DNA of 42,911 nucleotides from Zoogloea oleivorans (lineage in GTDB: Bacteria > Pseudomonadota > Gammaproteobacteria > Burkholderiales > Rhodocyclaceae), in the NCBI RefSeq assembly GCF_008107625.1, contig NZ_SDKK01000009.1:1-42911 (forward strand), in the 5' to 3' direction. A model generated the notes under the pieces. It worked only from the letters and a program-made list of their open reading frames with translations. It was not told the origin of the DNA and did no database searches. The translations under genes were made by a program, and so were the position numbers. The stretch's first letter is position 1. Each line of letters starts with the position of its first letter. Shown here piece by piece: positions 32,593 through 41,843 of the stretch.

Positions 32593-33408
32593 TCAGCGCT
32601 GTAGTTCCTGCTGCCAGCGGTAACGCTCGCGCGCCACGCGTTCCTGCACACGACGCTGCTCCTCCATGTCGATGCGCCGCTCGGCCTCTTCCTTCTGACG
32701 CTTGTCCCATTCGGCCTTGCGGCGGGCGGCCTCCTCGGCACGCTCGAGATCGGCGGATACCCGGTCGGCGTACTGGCTGCGCTCCTGCAGGGCGCGCTCG
32801 CGCTTGTACTCCTCCTCCTTGCGGGCGTACTCCTTGCGCCGCTCCTCGGCGCTCTGCACCGCCTCCTCGCGCTGCTGTTTCGCGGCGGCCTCCTGCTCGG
32901 CGATCTCCTGTGGCGACAGGTCGCCATACATCTGGCGCCGCTCGGCGGCGATGACCCGCTCCTGCATCTCCACCGCCACCTCGCCGCTCGCCACCCGACT
33001 GGCGTTCTTGAAGGCGAAGAGCGAGAAGAAGATCTGGATCACCATGCCGACAATCATCAGGCCGCCGATGATCGTCAGCATGATCCGCCCCGGCGTCCAC
33101 TTCACATCGCTGATCTCCACCTTCAAGGGCTGCACCAGGTCAGCCAGCGGCACGTGTCCCGGCCCCGGCACCCTCTCCGGCTGGGTCGGCACCAGGCTCG
33201 CGTCGTAAGTCGCGCGCCGCCCCGGATCGGACAGGATCCACCAGGCTTCCTTGATCACCTTGATCTGGTTGTCCGCATCCATCGGCGCCAGCCCGTGGGG
33301 GCCGGACTGGTAATGCCGCACCAGACGGATGTGGGCCGCGTGAATGTCCGCCTCGCTCGCCGATGGCGTGAGTCCGAGGAGGTCGTAAAGCGTGGTCTTG
33401 GCCTTCAT
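32593..33408 (-). CDS. J-like domain membrane protein with long coiled coil, HPD motif absent
   Basis: A 271-residue protein. Residues 5-70 align with a J domain (LYDLLGLTPSASEADIHAA ... AWWILSDPGRRATYD), but the HPD tripeptide expected after helix II is replaced: the sequence reads HYQSGPHG at 32-39. A single membrane segment lies at about 108-132, followed by a strongly charged helix (about 145-271, rich in E, R, K, Q), likely a coiled coil. Without HPD it should not stimulate Hsp70 ATPase, so a scaffold role is more likely (inference). The ATG at 33408 is chosen because the J-like domain starts right after it. Confidence 0.75.
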   Translation of the reverse strand: MKAKTTLYDLLGLTPSASEADIHAAHIRLVRHYQSGPHGLAPMDADNQIKVIKEAWWILSDPGRRATYDASLVPTQPERVPGPGHVPLADLVQPLKVEISDVKWTPGRIMLTIIGGLMIVGMVIQIFFSLFAFKNASRVASGEVAVEMQERVIAAERRQMYGDLSPQEIAEQEAAAKQQREEAVQSAEERRKEYARKEEEYKRERALQERSQYADRVSADLERAEEAARRKAEWDKRQKEEAERRIDMEEQRRVQERVARERYRWQQELQR

Positions 33409-33550
33409 GTTCGAGGAGGGCTCCGGCGGAGGCGGGAATATGGCGCAGATTATATCGTCACGGCGGCGGTGCGCCTCTCGACCGGCGGTTGCCGACCGGC
33501 GCGGATCGTTCCATGCTCTCACAAGGTATTCATGCTCAGGAGAAAACGCC

Positions 33551-34105
33551 TTGAATTCAACATTCGTCATGCCGGACACCATTCTCGATTTCTGGTTCAA
33601 GGAGACGTCATCCAAGCAGTGGTGGAGCAAGTCGGATGATTTCGACCGGCTCATCGCGTCACGCTTCGGTGACGTGCTCAAGGCCGCCGAACGCTGCGAA
33701 CTCTATCGATGGCGTGAAACACCTGGCGGGTGCCTCGCTGAAATCATTGTTCTCGACCAGTTTTCACGCAACATCCATCGCGACCGCCCGGGAGCCTTTG
33801 CCAATGACCCGCTGGCGTTGGGCCTGGCGCAAACGGCGATTGCCTCGCAGGCAGACCTGCAGCTGGAATCCACGCAGCGGGCCTTCCTGTACATGCCTTA
33901 CATGCATAGTGAGTCGCCGCTGATTCATGCGGTAGCGGTTTCGCTGTTCAGCCAGGCGGGCATGGACGGAAACCTCGAGTTTGAACTGCGGCACAAGGCC
34001 ATCATCGACCGCTTCGGTCGTTATCCGCACCGGAACGCCATTCTTGGTCGTTCATCGACAGCAGAAGAAGTCGCGTTTCTGAAAACGCCGGGTTCGTCAT
34101 TTTGA
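33551..34105 (+). CDS. DUF924 family protein
   Basis: A 184-residue protein: ILDFWF near the start, then WWSKSDDFDRLIASRFGD, LAEIIVLDQFSRNIHRDRPGAFAND, FLYMPYMHSES and the C-terminal RYPHRNAILGR, all typical of DUF924 (TPR-like all-helical, function unknown). The start is decided by the ribosome binding site: AGGAGA at 33538-33543 is 7 nt before a TTG at 33551, while the in-frame ATG at 33569 has none. It is divergent from the J-like gene and followed by the 21-bp repeat array. Confidence 0.82.
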   Translation: MNSTFVMPDTILDFWFKETSSKQWWSKSDDFDRLIASRFGDVLKAAERCELYRWRETPGGCLAEIIVLDQFSRNIHRDRPGAFANDPLALGLAQTAIASQADLQLESTQRAFLYMPYMHSESPLIHAVAVSLFSQAGMDGNLEFELRHKAIIDRFGRYPHRNAILGRSSTAEEVAFLKTPGSSF

Positions 34106-34141
34106 ATGCGGACTCCGGGGAGATGTACCGACCCGATTCCC

Positions 34142-34414
34142 CTCGGTGTCGTGCAATTTCCGCTTGTGGGCAAGCGTCGGCGGGTCGGTGGCGAACGATT
34201 TCGCTTCGCTTTCGAACGCTGGCGGCTTGCCGTCGAAGCATGCGGGTTCGGTGGCGAGGCGCGCAGGTTCGGTGGCGAGGCGAAGAGCCTCGGCGGCGAA
34301 GGGAGAAGCCTTGCAACCGCGCGGAGCGGGCTTGCCGGCGAGGCTTTTTGGCTCGCTCGCAAGCAGTTTTCGCTTGCCAGCGAAGTTCAAGGCCGTGCCG
34401 CCGGGGTTTTGGGC
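34142..34414. repeat. Array of thirteen degenerate 21-bp tandem repeats
   Basis: Units begin at 34142, 34163, 34184 and every 21 bp up to 34394, with no gap. The conserved part is YTYGSYGGCGARGC at the start of each unit; the last 7 bp vary. The array fills the 366-bp gap between the DUF924 stop and the rlmA stop. All frames read heptapeptide patterns (for example SLASE/RLATEP types on both strands), but no frame has a convincing start with a ribosome binding site, and the open frame on the minus strand (34097-34390) would overlap the end of the DUF924 gene. I read it as a non-coding repeat, with a small repetitive protein as the alternative. Confidence 0.8.
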
Positions 34415-34471
34415 TTGCGGCGGTAGCGCGCGGACATGGCTTCGCGGAGGGATACGAGGTGCTGGCCCCCG

Positions 34472-35317
34472 CTAGCCCCGCCCGAAACGGGTCAGGCGCA
34501 CGTCCACCGTCACCGTCAGCGCCGTCAGCGCGGCGGCCCGGGCGCGGCCTTCGGCGGTGGCGCGGTAGAGATGCGGTGTCATGGCCAGCAGGTCGGCAAT
34601 CTGCTCGGCGCCAACGATGTCGGCGGAATAGCTGACGCTTTCGGTGGACAGGCTGACAAAACCCGCCGGCGGGCGCGGCTCGGCGCTGCGTTCCGGCTTG
34701 AGGGCGGGATAGATGATTTCGCGCAGTTCGCGCAGGTGATCGGGCCCGGCATCCACCTGCAGCAGCAGCCCGGCGGGCTTGAGTACCCGGGCAAATTCGG
34801 CATAGACGGGGAAGCCGAACATGCACAGCACCCGGTCGAGACTGCCCGGCAGCACCGGCAGGTTGGCGTTGCTGCCGACCACCCAGCTGGGCCGCTTGTC
34901 CTGTTTGGCCGCCGACAGGACGGCCCACTTGGAGATATCCAGCCCCAGCACGGCCAGGCTTTGACGGCTCTCGGTCGCCGCGGCGGCCAGCTGGCGCAGG
35001 TAGTAGCCCTCGCCGCTGCCGGCATCGAGGCAACTGGCGGTGGCGCCGGGGCGCAAATCGGCCAGCGCCGCGCGGCTTACCGCGGCGGCAATCGGCTGGT
35101 AAAAGCCGGCATTGAGAAAGCGCCGCCGCGCCGCCACCATCTCCTTGCTGTCGCCGGGGTCGCGTGAGCGCTTTTGCTGGACCGGCAGCAGGTTGATGTA
35201 GCCCTGGCTGGCAATATCGAAGCTGTGCCCGGCGGCACAGCGCCAGGTGGCACCGTCGCGGCGCAAGGGCGCGCCGTCCAGGGGGCAGGCCAGCGCCTGG
35301 AATGGAATGATGTTCAT
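34472..35317 (-). CDS. rlmA: 23S rRNA (guanine-N1)-methyltransferase, RlmA type
   Basis: A 281-residue protein. The N-terminal zinc-finger region is CPLDGAPLRRDGATWRCAAG with H31, where E. coli RlmA has Cys-x2-Cys; the second Cys is Asp14 here, leaving C11, C27 and H31. QGYINLLPVQQKRSRDPGDS follows exactly as in the family. The methyltransferase domain has CLDAGSGEGYYL (SAM binding) and LGLDISKWAV. RlmA-type enzymes methylate G745 (RlmA-I) or G748 (TlrB/RlmA-II) of 23S rRNA; by similarity to E. coli this is RlmA-I. The gene ends after the 21-bp array and starts 78 nt from the ABC gene on the same strand. Confidence 0.88.
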   Translation of the reverse strand: MNIIPFQALACPLDGAPLRRDGATWRCAAGHSFDIASQGYINLLPVQQKRSRDPGDSKEMVAARRRFLNAGFYQPIAAAVSRAALADLRPGATASCLDAGSGEGYYLRQLAAAATESRQSLAVLGLDISKWAVLSAAKQDKRPSWVVGSNANLPVLPGSLDRVLCMFGFPVYAEFARVLKPAGLLLQVDAGPDHLRELREIIYPALKPERSAEPRPPAGFVSLSTESVSYSADIVGAEQIADLLAMTPHLYRATAEGRARAAALTALTVTVDVRLTRFGRG

Positions 35318-35395
35318 GTCGACTCGGTCGCCACTAAGGGAGCGGCGAATTATAGTCTGCCCGCTTTGGCAGGCCGGATCCGTGGCACGCGCGGG

Positions 35396-36090
<695 letters not shown>

Positions 36091-36094
<4 letters not shown>

Positions 36095-37311
36095 GAGCGG
36101 ATCGCCTGTACCGGGTCCATGCGCGCCGCACGCCGCGCCGGAATGAGTGCCGAGGCGAGGCCGACGCCGGTGGCCACCAGCGCCGCCATCAGGATGAAGC
36201 GCGGCTCCAGCTCGGCGGCAAACAGCGGCGTGCCGTCGGCGTTGCGGTAGATCGCCGAAAACGCGTTGAGCAGCCCGAAGGCCAGCAGGCTGCCGATCAC
36301 CGAGCCCACCGCCCCGACCAGCGCGCCCTGGATCAGGAAGATCTGCAGGATCAGGCTGCGGCTGGCCCCCATCGCGCGCAGGATGCCGATCTCCTTCTGC
36401 TTCTGGACGACGCTGACCACCAGCACGCTGGCAATGCCCAGCGCGACGATGATGATCACAAAGCTGCGGATCAGGTTGTTGGAAACGGTCTGGTTGCGCA
36501 GGGCGGCGAGGAGCTGGGCGTTGGTCTGCATCCAGCTGTCCACGGTGAGGCCGGTGGCGCCCTTCAGGCGGTCAGCGATGGGCTGGGCGTCAAAGATGTC
36601 GGCCACGGTGAGGTCCAGATTGGAAACGCCGCCGGGCAGATCCAGCAGGCTCTGGGCCAGCGGCAGGGTCACGAAGACCCAGCGGCGGTTGAGGTCCTTG
36701 TTGCCGATGTCGAAGATGCCACCCACCTGCAGCAGCTCGTCGCGTCCGTTGGGCAGCGCCACACGCAGCTTGTCCTCGAGGCGGATACCCAGATCCTTGG
36801 CCAGTTCTGTGCCGATCACCGCGCGGGTGCCGTCCACCGCAAAGCGCCCGGCCACCATGTATTCCTCCATGCGCACGATGCGCCGGTAGCGCTCGGCATC
36901 GACGCCCATCAGGGCCACCGACTTGTTGGCCTGCCCGCGCACCGCAAAGGCCGGCCCGGTCACCACCGGCGACACGGCCGTGACGCCCTCCATGCCGGCG
37001 GCCAGGCGGGCCACGTTCTCCCACTGGTCCACCGAGCGCAGGCGCTGGGCGCGGGGCTCGATCACGGTGGCAAAGCCTTCGTCGTCGATGGCGCGGCGGT
37101 TAGCTTCTTCGAGCGGGCGGATCACCACGTGGGCCTGACTGCCGAGCACCCGGTCGACGATCTGGGCCTGCAACTGGGTGATGAGCTGGGTCAGGAAAAC
37201 GATCACCGCCACTCCGCCGGTGGTGCCGGCGAGGATCAGCAGCGTCTGCATGCGCCCCTCGCGCAGGAAGCGCAGGGCGACGAGGGGCGCAAAAGGCAGG
37301 CGGAACTTCAC
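36091..37311 (-). CDS. MacB/FtsX-like ABC permease
   Basis: A 406-residue permease. One membrane segment (about 22-44) is followed by a periplasmic MacB-PCD-type domain (about 45-275) and three more segments (about 282-305, 325-350, 370-390) of the FtsX fold, ending [16 protein letters not shown], the usual tail of this family. The four-helix layout fits MacB-type permeases that drive a periplasmic pump. Its start overlaps the adaptor stop by 4 nt (ATGA). The substrate is unknown; such systems export antibiotics, siderophores, lipopeptides or peptides. Confidence 0.88.
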
Positions 37312-38546
37312 TTGGTCATGCCTTGCGGCACCTGCAGGCCACCGACCTTCGGCTTCTTCGGCGCGCGGATGCGGATCTTGTCGCCGTCCAGCGCGCCGGA
37401 GGCGGGCAGGATCGCCAGATCACCTTCGGCAAGGCCCTTGAGAATTTCGACCCGGCCGATCCCGGCCAGACCCACCGTCACGTCGGCCCGGCTGGCCAGG
37501 CCGTCGCGAGCCACCAGCACCCACGGCTTGTTGCCGTCGAGGTCGCGCACCGCCTCGCTGGGCAGCACAAGGGTGGCGTCCTGGTGGCCGCTGACGGTTT
37601 CCACCGAGATGGTCATGTCGGGGCGCAGGAAGGCCGGCGGTTGAGCTACGCGGAAGCGGATCTCGACGGTGCCGCGCAGCGGGTCCACCGCCGGGGCAAG
37701 GTAATACAGCTCGGCATCGAAGGGCTGGGCCGGGTAGGCATCGGCCACGCCGCGGGCCTTCTGGCCGGGGCGCAGGAGGCGCAGGTTCTTCTCGTCCACG
37801 GTGGCGTAGACGCGGGTTTCGCCGGCGTCGGCGAGTTCCAGCAGCACCTTGCCGGCGCTGGCCACATCGCCGGGCTCGGCCTTGCGGGTCAGCACGGTGC
37901 CGGCCGAGGGCGCGACGAGGGTCAGCTGCGCGGCGCGGGCTTTGGCATTGGTGAGCTGGGCGCGGGCCTGCTCGACGCGGGCCACGGCGGCCTGCCGCTC
38001 GGTGCCGCCGGGTTTCTGGGCCGCCAGCTGGGCACGGGCGGTGTCGGCGGCCGATGCGGCATTAGCGGCGTTGCGCAGCGCGTCGTCGGCCTTGGATTGG
38101 GCGTAAAAACCCTTGGCGACGAGCTGGCGGGCACGCTCGGCCTCGGCGCGGGCCACGCCGAGGTTGGCTTCGGCCTGGGCGAGCTGCTGGGCCGCCACCG
38201 GCTGGCCGAGCCTGTCGATCTGGGTAAGGCGGGCTTCGGCCTCGGCCAGCGCAGCGGCGGCCTGGCGGATCAGTGCGTCGGCATCGTCGGCACGCAGGCG
38301 GGCCAGCACCTGGCCGGGCTGCACCCGGTCGCCCTCGCGCACGGTGACGTCCAGCACCGTGGCGGCCAGCGGGCTGCCGATGGCAATGCGCGCCGGCGTG
38401 GCGATGCGCCCGGTGGCAACGACCGACTGGGTCAGCGGCGCCTTGAGCACGCTGGCCACATCCACTTCACGGCCCTTCGGCCACAGCAAGGCCCCGGACA
38501 CGGCAGCGGCGACAAGCAGCGCAACAACCAGATTGCGGCGCTTCAC
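37308..38546 (-). CDS. Periplasmic adaptor of a MacAB-like exporter
   Basis: A 412-residue RND/HlyD-type adaptor (422 if a TTG at 38576 is used). The N-terminal membrane anchor (NLVVALLVAAAVSGALLW) is followed by a lipoyl half (LDVTVREGDRVQPGQVL), a long Ala-rich helical hairpin (about 90-195), the second lipoyl half (APSAGTVLTRKAEPGDV), a beta-barrel and a membrane-proximal domain. It is the first gene of a three-gene unit with the permease and ATPase. No outer-membrane factor gene is nearby, so a TolC from elsewhere, or the one at 12021-13583, would be needed. The start is uncertain because neither candidate has a clear ribosome binding site. Confidence 0.85.
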   Translation of the reverse strand: MKRRNLVVALLVAAAVSGALLWPKGREVDVASVLKAPLTQSVVATGRIATPARIAIGSPLAATVLDVTVREGDRVQPGQVLARLRADDADALIRQAAAALAEAEARLTQIDRLGQPVAAQQLAQAEANLGVARAEAERARQLVAKGFYAQSKADDALRNAANAASAADTARAQLAAQKPGGTERQAAVARVEQARAQLTNAKARAAQLTLVAPSAGTVLTRKAEPGDVASAGKVLLELADAGETRVYATVDEKNLRLLRPGQKARGVADAYPAQPFDAELYYLAPAVDPLRGTVEIRFRVAQPPAFLRPDMTISVETVSGHQDATLVLPSEAVRDLDGNKPWVLVARDGLASRADVTVGLAGIGRVEILKGLAEGDLAILPASGALDGDKIRIRAPKKPKVGGLQVPQGMTK

Positions 38547-38664
38547 GCCGGCTCGACCGGCTGTTGTTTGGTGCAAGCGTTAAGGAGTGCAAGGAGCAGA
38601 ACGGGCGCAAGATAACGCGTGATAGCCTTGAGAAACATTTTTTGTAACCGGAAGGGGGTTTGCC

Positions 38665-39348
38665 GTGCGTGCGATTCTGAGAGCTTTGTTCCTGCTTGTC
38701 ATCTCTTCCCAGGTGTGGGCCTTCGGCCTCGCCGATCTCACCGACAAGGACGCCTCCGGTGGCCTGAAGGAAGCGCTGGCGCAGGGCGCCGCCAAGGCCG
38801 TAGGACAACTCGGTGCCGATGGGGGTTTCATGAACAATCCGAAAGTGAAGATCGGCCTGCCCGAGAGCCTCGCCCCGATGGAAGGCATGCTGCGCACCAT
38901 GGGCCGCGGCAAGGATCTCGACAACCTCGTCGCCACCATGAACAAGGCCGCCGAGCAGGCCGTGCCGAAGGCCAAGGGCCTGCTGGTGGACGCCGTCAAG
39001 AAGATGAGCGTGGACGACGCCAAGAAGATCCTGTCCGGCGGCGACGATGCCGGCACCCAGTACTTCAAGGAAAAAACCGCCACCCAGCTCGCCGAGTCCT
39101 TCCTGCCGACGGTCAAGGAAAGCACCGACAAGCTGGCCCTGTCGGCCCAGTACAACAAGCTCGCCGGCAAGGCCAGCCAGTTCGGTCTGGCCAAGGGCGA
39201 TGAGCTGAAGATCGAGAACTACGTGACCAAGAAGGCTCTCGACGGCCTCTACCTGATGATCGCCGAAGAAGAAAAGGCCATCCGCAAGGATCCCGTCGGC
39301 GGCGCCACCGGACTGGCCAAGAAGGCCTTCGGGGCGATCGGGCAGTAA
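38665..39348 (+). CDS. DUF4197 family secreted protein
   Basis: A 227-residue protein with a signal peptide (1-19, ending VWA) followed by a helical DUF4197 domain: [70 protein letters not shown] and a C-terminal [20 protein letters not shown]. The family is common in proteobacteria and has no known function; the mature protein should be periplasmic. The GTG start at 38665 has a strong GGAAGGGGG ribosome binding site. It is divergent from the MacAB-like operon and is followed by a REP-like palindrome. Confidence 0.85.
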   Translation: MRAILRALFLLVISSQVWAFGLADLTDKDASGGLKEALAQGAAKAVGQLGADGGFMNNPKVKIGLPESLAPMEGMLRTMGRGKDLDNLVATMNKAAEQAVPKAKGLLVDAVKKMSVDDAKKILSGGDDAGTQYFKEKTATQLAESFLPTVKESTDKLALSAQYNKLAGKASQFGLAKGDELKIENYVTKKALDGLYLMIAEEEKAIRKDPVGGATGLAKKAFGAIGQ

Positions 39349-39357
39349 AGCGGCCCC

Positions 39358-39385
39358 TGTGGGTCGGGTTGAAACCCGACCCACA
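39358..39385. repeat. REP-like palindrome after the DUF4197 gene
   Basis: A perfect 13-bp inverted repeat, TGTGGGTCGGGTT and AACCCGACCCACA, loop GA, starting 10 nt after the stop and followed by AAAA. Compared with the copy at 25748-25775 the stem has changed on both arms (ACT/AGT against GTT/AAC), so pairing is kept by compensatory changes. Confidence 0.85.
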
Positions 39386-39455
39386 AAAAGCGGAACTCCT
39401 CGCCGGCGGACGACTCTCTGCGTTAACAGGCGCCCGCCCACCGAGGAGAAACAAC

Positions 39456-40742
39456 ATGAACAACCTCTCCCACATCCCGTCCTATCTGTCGGCCGAGCAC
39501 CTCGGCCCGTGGGAAACCTTCCTGGTCCAGATCGACCGGGTCGAGCCTCACCTGAATCCCGAACTGCGCCCGCTGACCCCCATCCTCACCCGCCCGATGC
39601 GGGCGCTGATCGTGAACGTGCCGATCCGCCTCGACAACGGCGAGATGGCCCACTTCGAGGGCTACCGGGTGCACCACAACCTGGCCCGCGGGCCGGGCAA
39701 GGGCGGTATCCGCTATCACCCGGACGTGACCCTGTCCGAAGTGATGGCCCTGTCGGCATGGATGACGGTGAAGAACGCGGTGGTGAATGTGCCCTTCGGT
39801 GGCGCCAAGGGTGGCGTGCGGGTCGATCCCAGGCAGCTCTCGCTGGCCGAACTCGAACGCCTGACGCGCCGTTACACCAGCGAGATCCACATCCTGCTGG
39901 GCCAGGACAAGGACATTCCGGCGCCGGACATCAACACCAACGAGCAGACCATGGCCTGGATGATGGACACCTACTCAATGAACGAGGGGCGTACCGCCAT
40001 GGGCGTGGTGACCGGCAAGCCGATCAGCCTGGGCGGCAGCCTGGGCCGCAAGGACGCCACCGGGCGCGGTGTGTTCGTCGCCACGGTCGAGGCGGCCAGG
40101 CGCATCGGCATGAACATCGCCGACGCCAAGGTGGCGGTGCAGGGCTTCGGCAATGTGGGCGAAGCGGCCGCCCGGCTGTTCTCGGATGCCGGCGCGAAGG
40201 TGGTGGCCCTGCAGGACAGCAGCGGCGCCATCGCCAACCCGGCCGGGCTCGACGTACGCGCCGTCAAGGCCTGGCGCCAGCAGCACGGCACCCTGGTCGG
40301 CGCCCTCGGCACCGAGGTGATCACCACCGACAGCTTCTGGAGCATGGATGCCGACATCCTCATCGTTGCCGCCATGGAAAACCAGATTACCGCCACCAAC
40401 GCCGGCCTGATCCGCGCCCGCCTGATCTGTGAGGGCGCCAACGGTCCGACCACCCCGGAGGCCGACCTGATCCTGCAGGAGCGCGGCATCACGGTGATCC
40501 CCGACGTGCTTGCCAACGCCGGCGGGGTGACGGTGAGCTACTTCGAGTGGGTGCAGGACATCAGCGCCTTCTTCTGGACCGAAGACGAGATCAATGCCCG
40601 CCTCGACCGCATCATGCGCGAGGCCTTTGCCGCGGTATGGGAGGCCGCCAAGACAAAGGGCATCACGATGCGCACAGCCGCCTTTGTGCTCGGCTGCGAA
40701 CGCGTGCTGCTGGCGCACAAGGTGCGCGGGCTCTACCCCTAG
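39456..40742 (+). CDS. gdhA: Glutamate dehydrogenase
   Basis: A 428-residue Glu/Leu/Phe/Val dehydrogenase. The substrate domain has [14 protein letters not shown], then [24 protein letters not shown] with the catalytic Lys and the [17 protein letters not shown] segment. The nucleotide domain has [10 protein letters not shown], followed by a strand ending in ALQDSSG. The enzyme interconverts glutamate and 2-oxoglutarate plus ammonium. The length fits hexameric NAD-type enzymes, but cofactor preference is not certain by eye. The ATG has a GAGGAG ribosome binding site. A hairpin follows the stop. Confidence 0.93.
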   Translation: MNNLSHIPSYLSAEHLGPWETFLVQIDRVEPHLNPELRPLTPILTRPMRALIVNVPIRLDNGEMAHFEGYRVHHNLARGPGKGGIRYHPDVTLSEVMALSAWMTVKNAVVNVPFGGAKGGVRVDPRQLSLAELERLTRRYTSEIHILLGQDKDIPAPDINTNEQTMAWMMDTYSMNEGRTAMGVVTGKPISLGGSLGRKDATGRGVFVATVEAARRIGMNIADAKVAVQGFGNVGEAAARLFSDAGAKVVALQDSSGAIANPAGLDVRAVKAWRQQHGTLVGALGTEVITTDSFWSMDADILIVAAMENQITATNAGLIRARLICEGANGPTTPEADLILQERGITVIPDVLANAGGVTVSYFEWVQDISAFFWTEDEINARLDRIMREAFAAVWEAAKTKGITMRTAAFVLGCERVLLAHKVRGLYP

Positions 40743-40743
40743 A

Positions 40744-40766
40744 CGCAACCCGCCGTACGGGTCGCG
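40744..40766 (+). terminator. Hairpin after glutamate dehydrogenase
   Basis: CGCAACCCG and CGGGTCGCG form a 9-bp stem with one A-C mismatch and a 5-nt loop (CCGTA), starting 1 nt after the stop. TAATA follows instead of a T-run, so it is a moderate terminator candidate. Confidence 0.45.
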
Positions 40767-40826
40767 TAATACCCCTGCCACGCAGCAGGTTTAGGCTCGC
40801 GGGTCCGTCATCCTGCATGCCCGCTT

Positions 40827-41843
40827 GTGAATCCCAGCGACGCTTCCTATGGCTCCGACCGTTCGGGGCTGATTTCCGGTTTCCTGTTCCGCCCTGGGCG
40901 CCCCGGCGAGCCCATGAACACGGCCGGGGCGGTGCGCTGGCTGAAGGGCGAGATGCCGGCCGCCGAAGGCGCTTTCGCGTGGCTGCATTTCAACTTGGCC
41001 AATGCCTCTACCGAGCGCTGGCTGCGCGATCATCTGGGCGAGGTGGACGCCTTTTTCGATGCGCTGCACGAAGGCTCGCGGTCGACACGCATCGAGTTTG
41101 CCCACGACGCGCTGATTGCGGTGGTGAACGATGTGCTCTTCGAGTTCGACTTCGAGCCGTCGCAGATCGCCACCCTGTGGATGTGCGTGGACCAGCGCAC
41201 GGTGGTCACCACCCGCCTTCAGCCGCTGCGCTCCATCGACCGCTTGCGCGCAGCGGTGAAGGGCGGCGAGGCTTTCGAGACACCGGTGGCCCTGCTCACC
41301 CACCTGCTGCGCGACCAGGCCGACGTGCTGGTGCAGATCGTGCGCGCCGCCACCGGACGGGTGGACGACGTCGAGGACAGCCTGCTCGCCGAGCGGGTCC
41401 AGCGCAGCCGGGCCAAGCTGGGGGCACTGCGGCGCGTGCTGGTGCGCCTGCGCCGCCTGCTCGCCCCGGAACCGGGCGCCCTCTTCCGCCTGCTCAACCA
41501 GCCCCCGGCCTGGGTGGCACCGGACGACGTTCAGGAGCTGCGCCATTCGACGGAGGAGTTCTCGGCCGTGCTGGCCGACATGACGGCGCTGCAGGAACGC
41601 ATCAAGCTGCTGCAGGAGGAAATCGCCGCGCGGGTGACGGAGGAAACCAACCGCAGCGTCTATGTGCTGACGATGGTCACCGTGCTGGCCCTGCCGATCA
41701 ACATGATCGCCGGCCTGCTCGGCATGAACGTGGGCGGCATCCCGCTGGCCGAACACCACGCCGGCTTCTGGATCGTCGTGGCGATCATCGCCAGCTTTAC
41801 GGTCGTCGCTGGCTGGCTGGCCTTCCGGCGGCGGGAGGACTAG
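40827..41843 (+). CDS. zntB: ZntB-type CorA family metal transporter
   Basis: A 338-residue protein. A large cytoplasmic N-terminal domain (WLHFNLANASTERWL, then VVNDVLFEFDFEPSQIATLWMC) and a long helix (about 210-275) are followed by two membrane segments (about 279-299 and 310-331), with GMNVGGIPL between them, the GMN signature of the CorA superfamily. The following IPLAEHH and the WLHFN start fit ZntB, a Zn2+ transporter in the inner membrane. The start is GTG with a poor ribosome binding site. The stop overlaps that of the convergent deacetylase gene within the palindrome CTAG. Confidence 0.87.
   Translation: MNPSDASYGSDRSGLISGFLFRPGRPGEPMNTAGAVRWLKGEMPAAEGAFAWLHFNLANASTERWLRDHLGEVDAFFDALHEGSRSTRIEFAHDALIAVVNDVLFEFDFEPSQIATLWMCVDQRTVVTTRLQPLRSIDRLRAAVKGGEAFETPVALLTHLLRDQADVLVQIVRAATGRVDDVEDSLLAERVQRSRAKLGALRRVLVRLRRLLAPEPGALFRLLNQPPAWVAPDDVQELRHSTEEFSAVLADMTALQERIKLLQEEIAARVTEETNRSVYVLTMVTVLALPINMIAGLLGMNVGGIPLAEHHAGFWIVVAIIASFTVVAGWLAFRRRED

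Noticed and set aside
34097-34390. 97-codon heptapeptide-repeat protein on the minus strand
   Set aside because: The open frame follows from the 21-bp period, has no convincing ribosome binding site and overlaps the end of the DUF924 gene. Kept only as an alternative reading of the repeat.
34142-34414. CRISPR array
   Set aside because: The period is 21 bp with no unique spacers of usual length and no cas genes; it is a direct tandem repeat.
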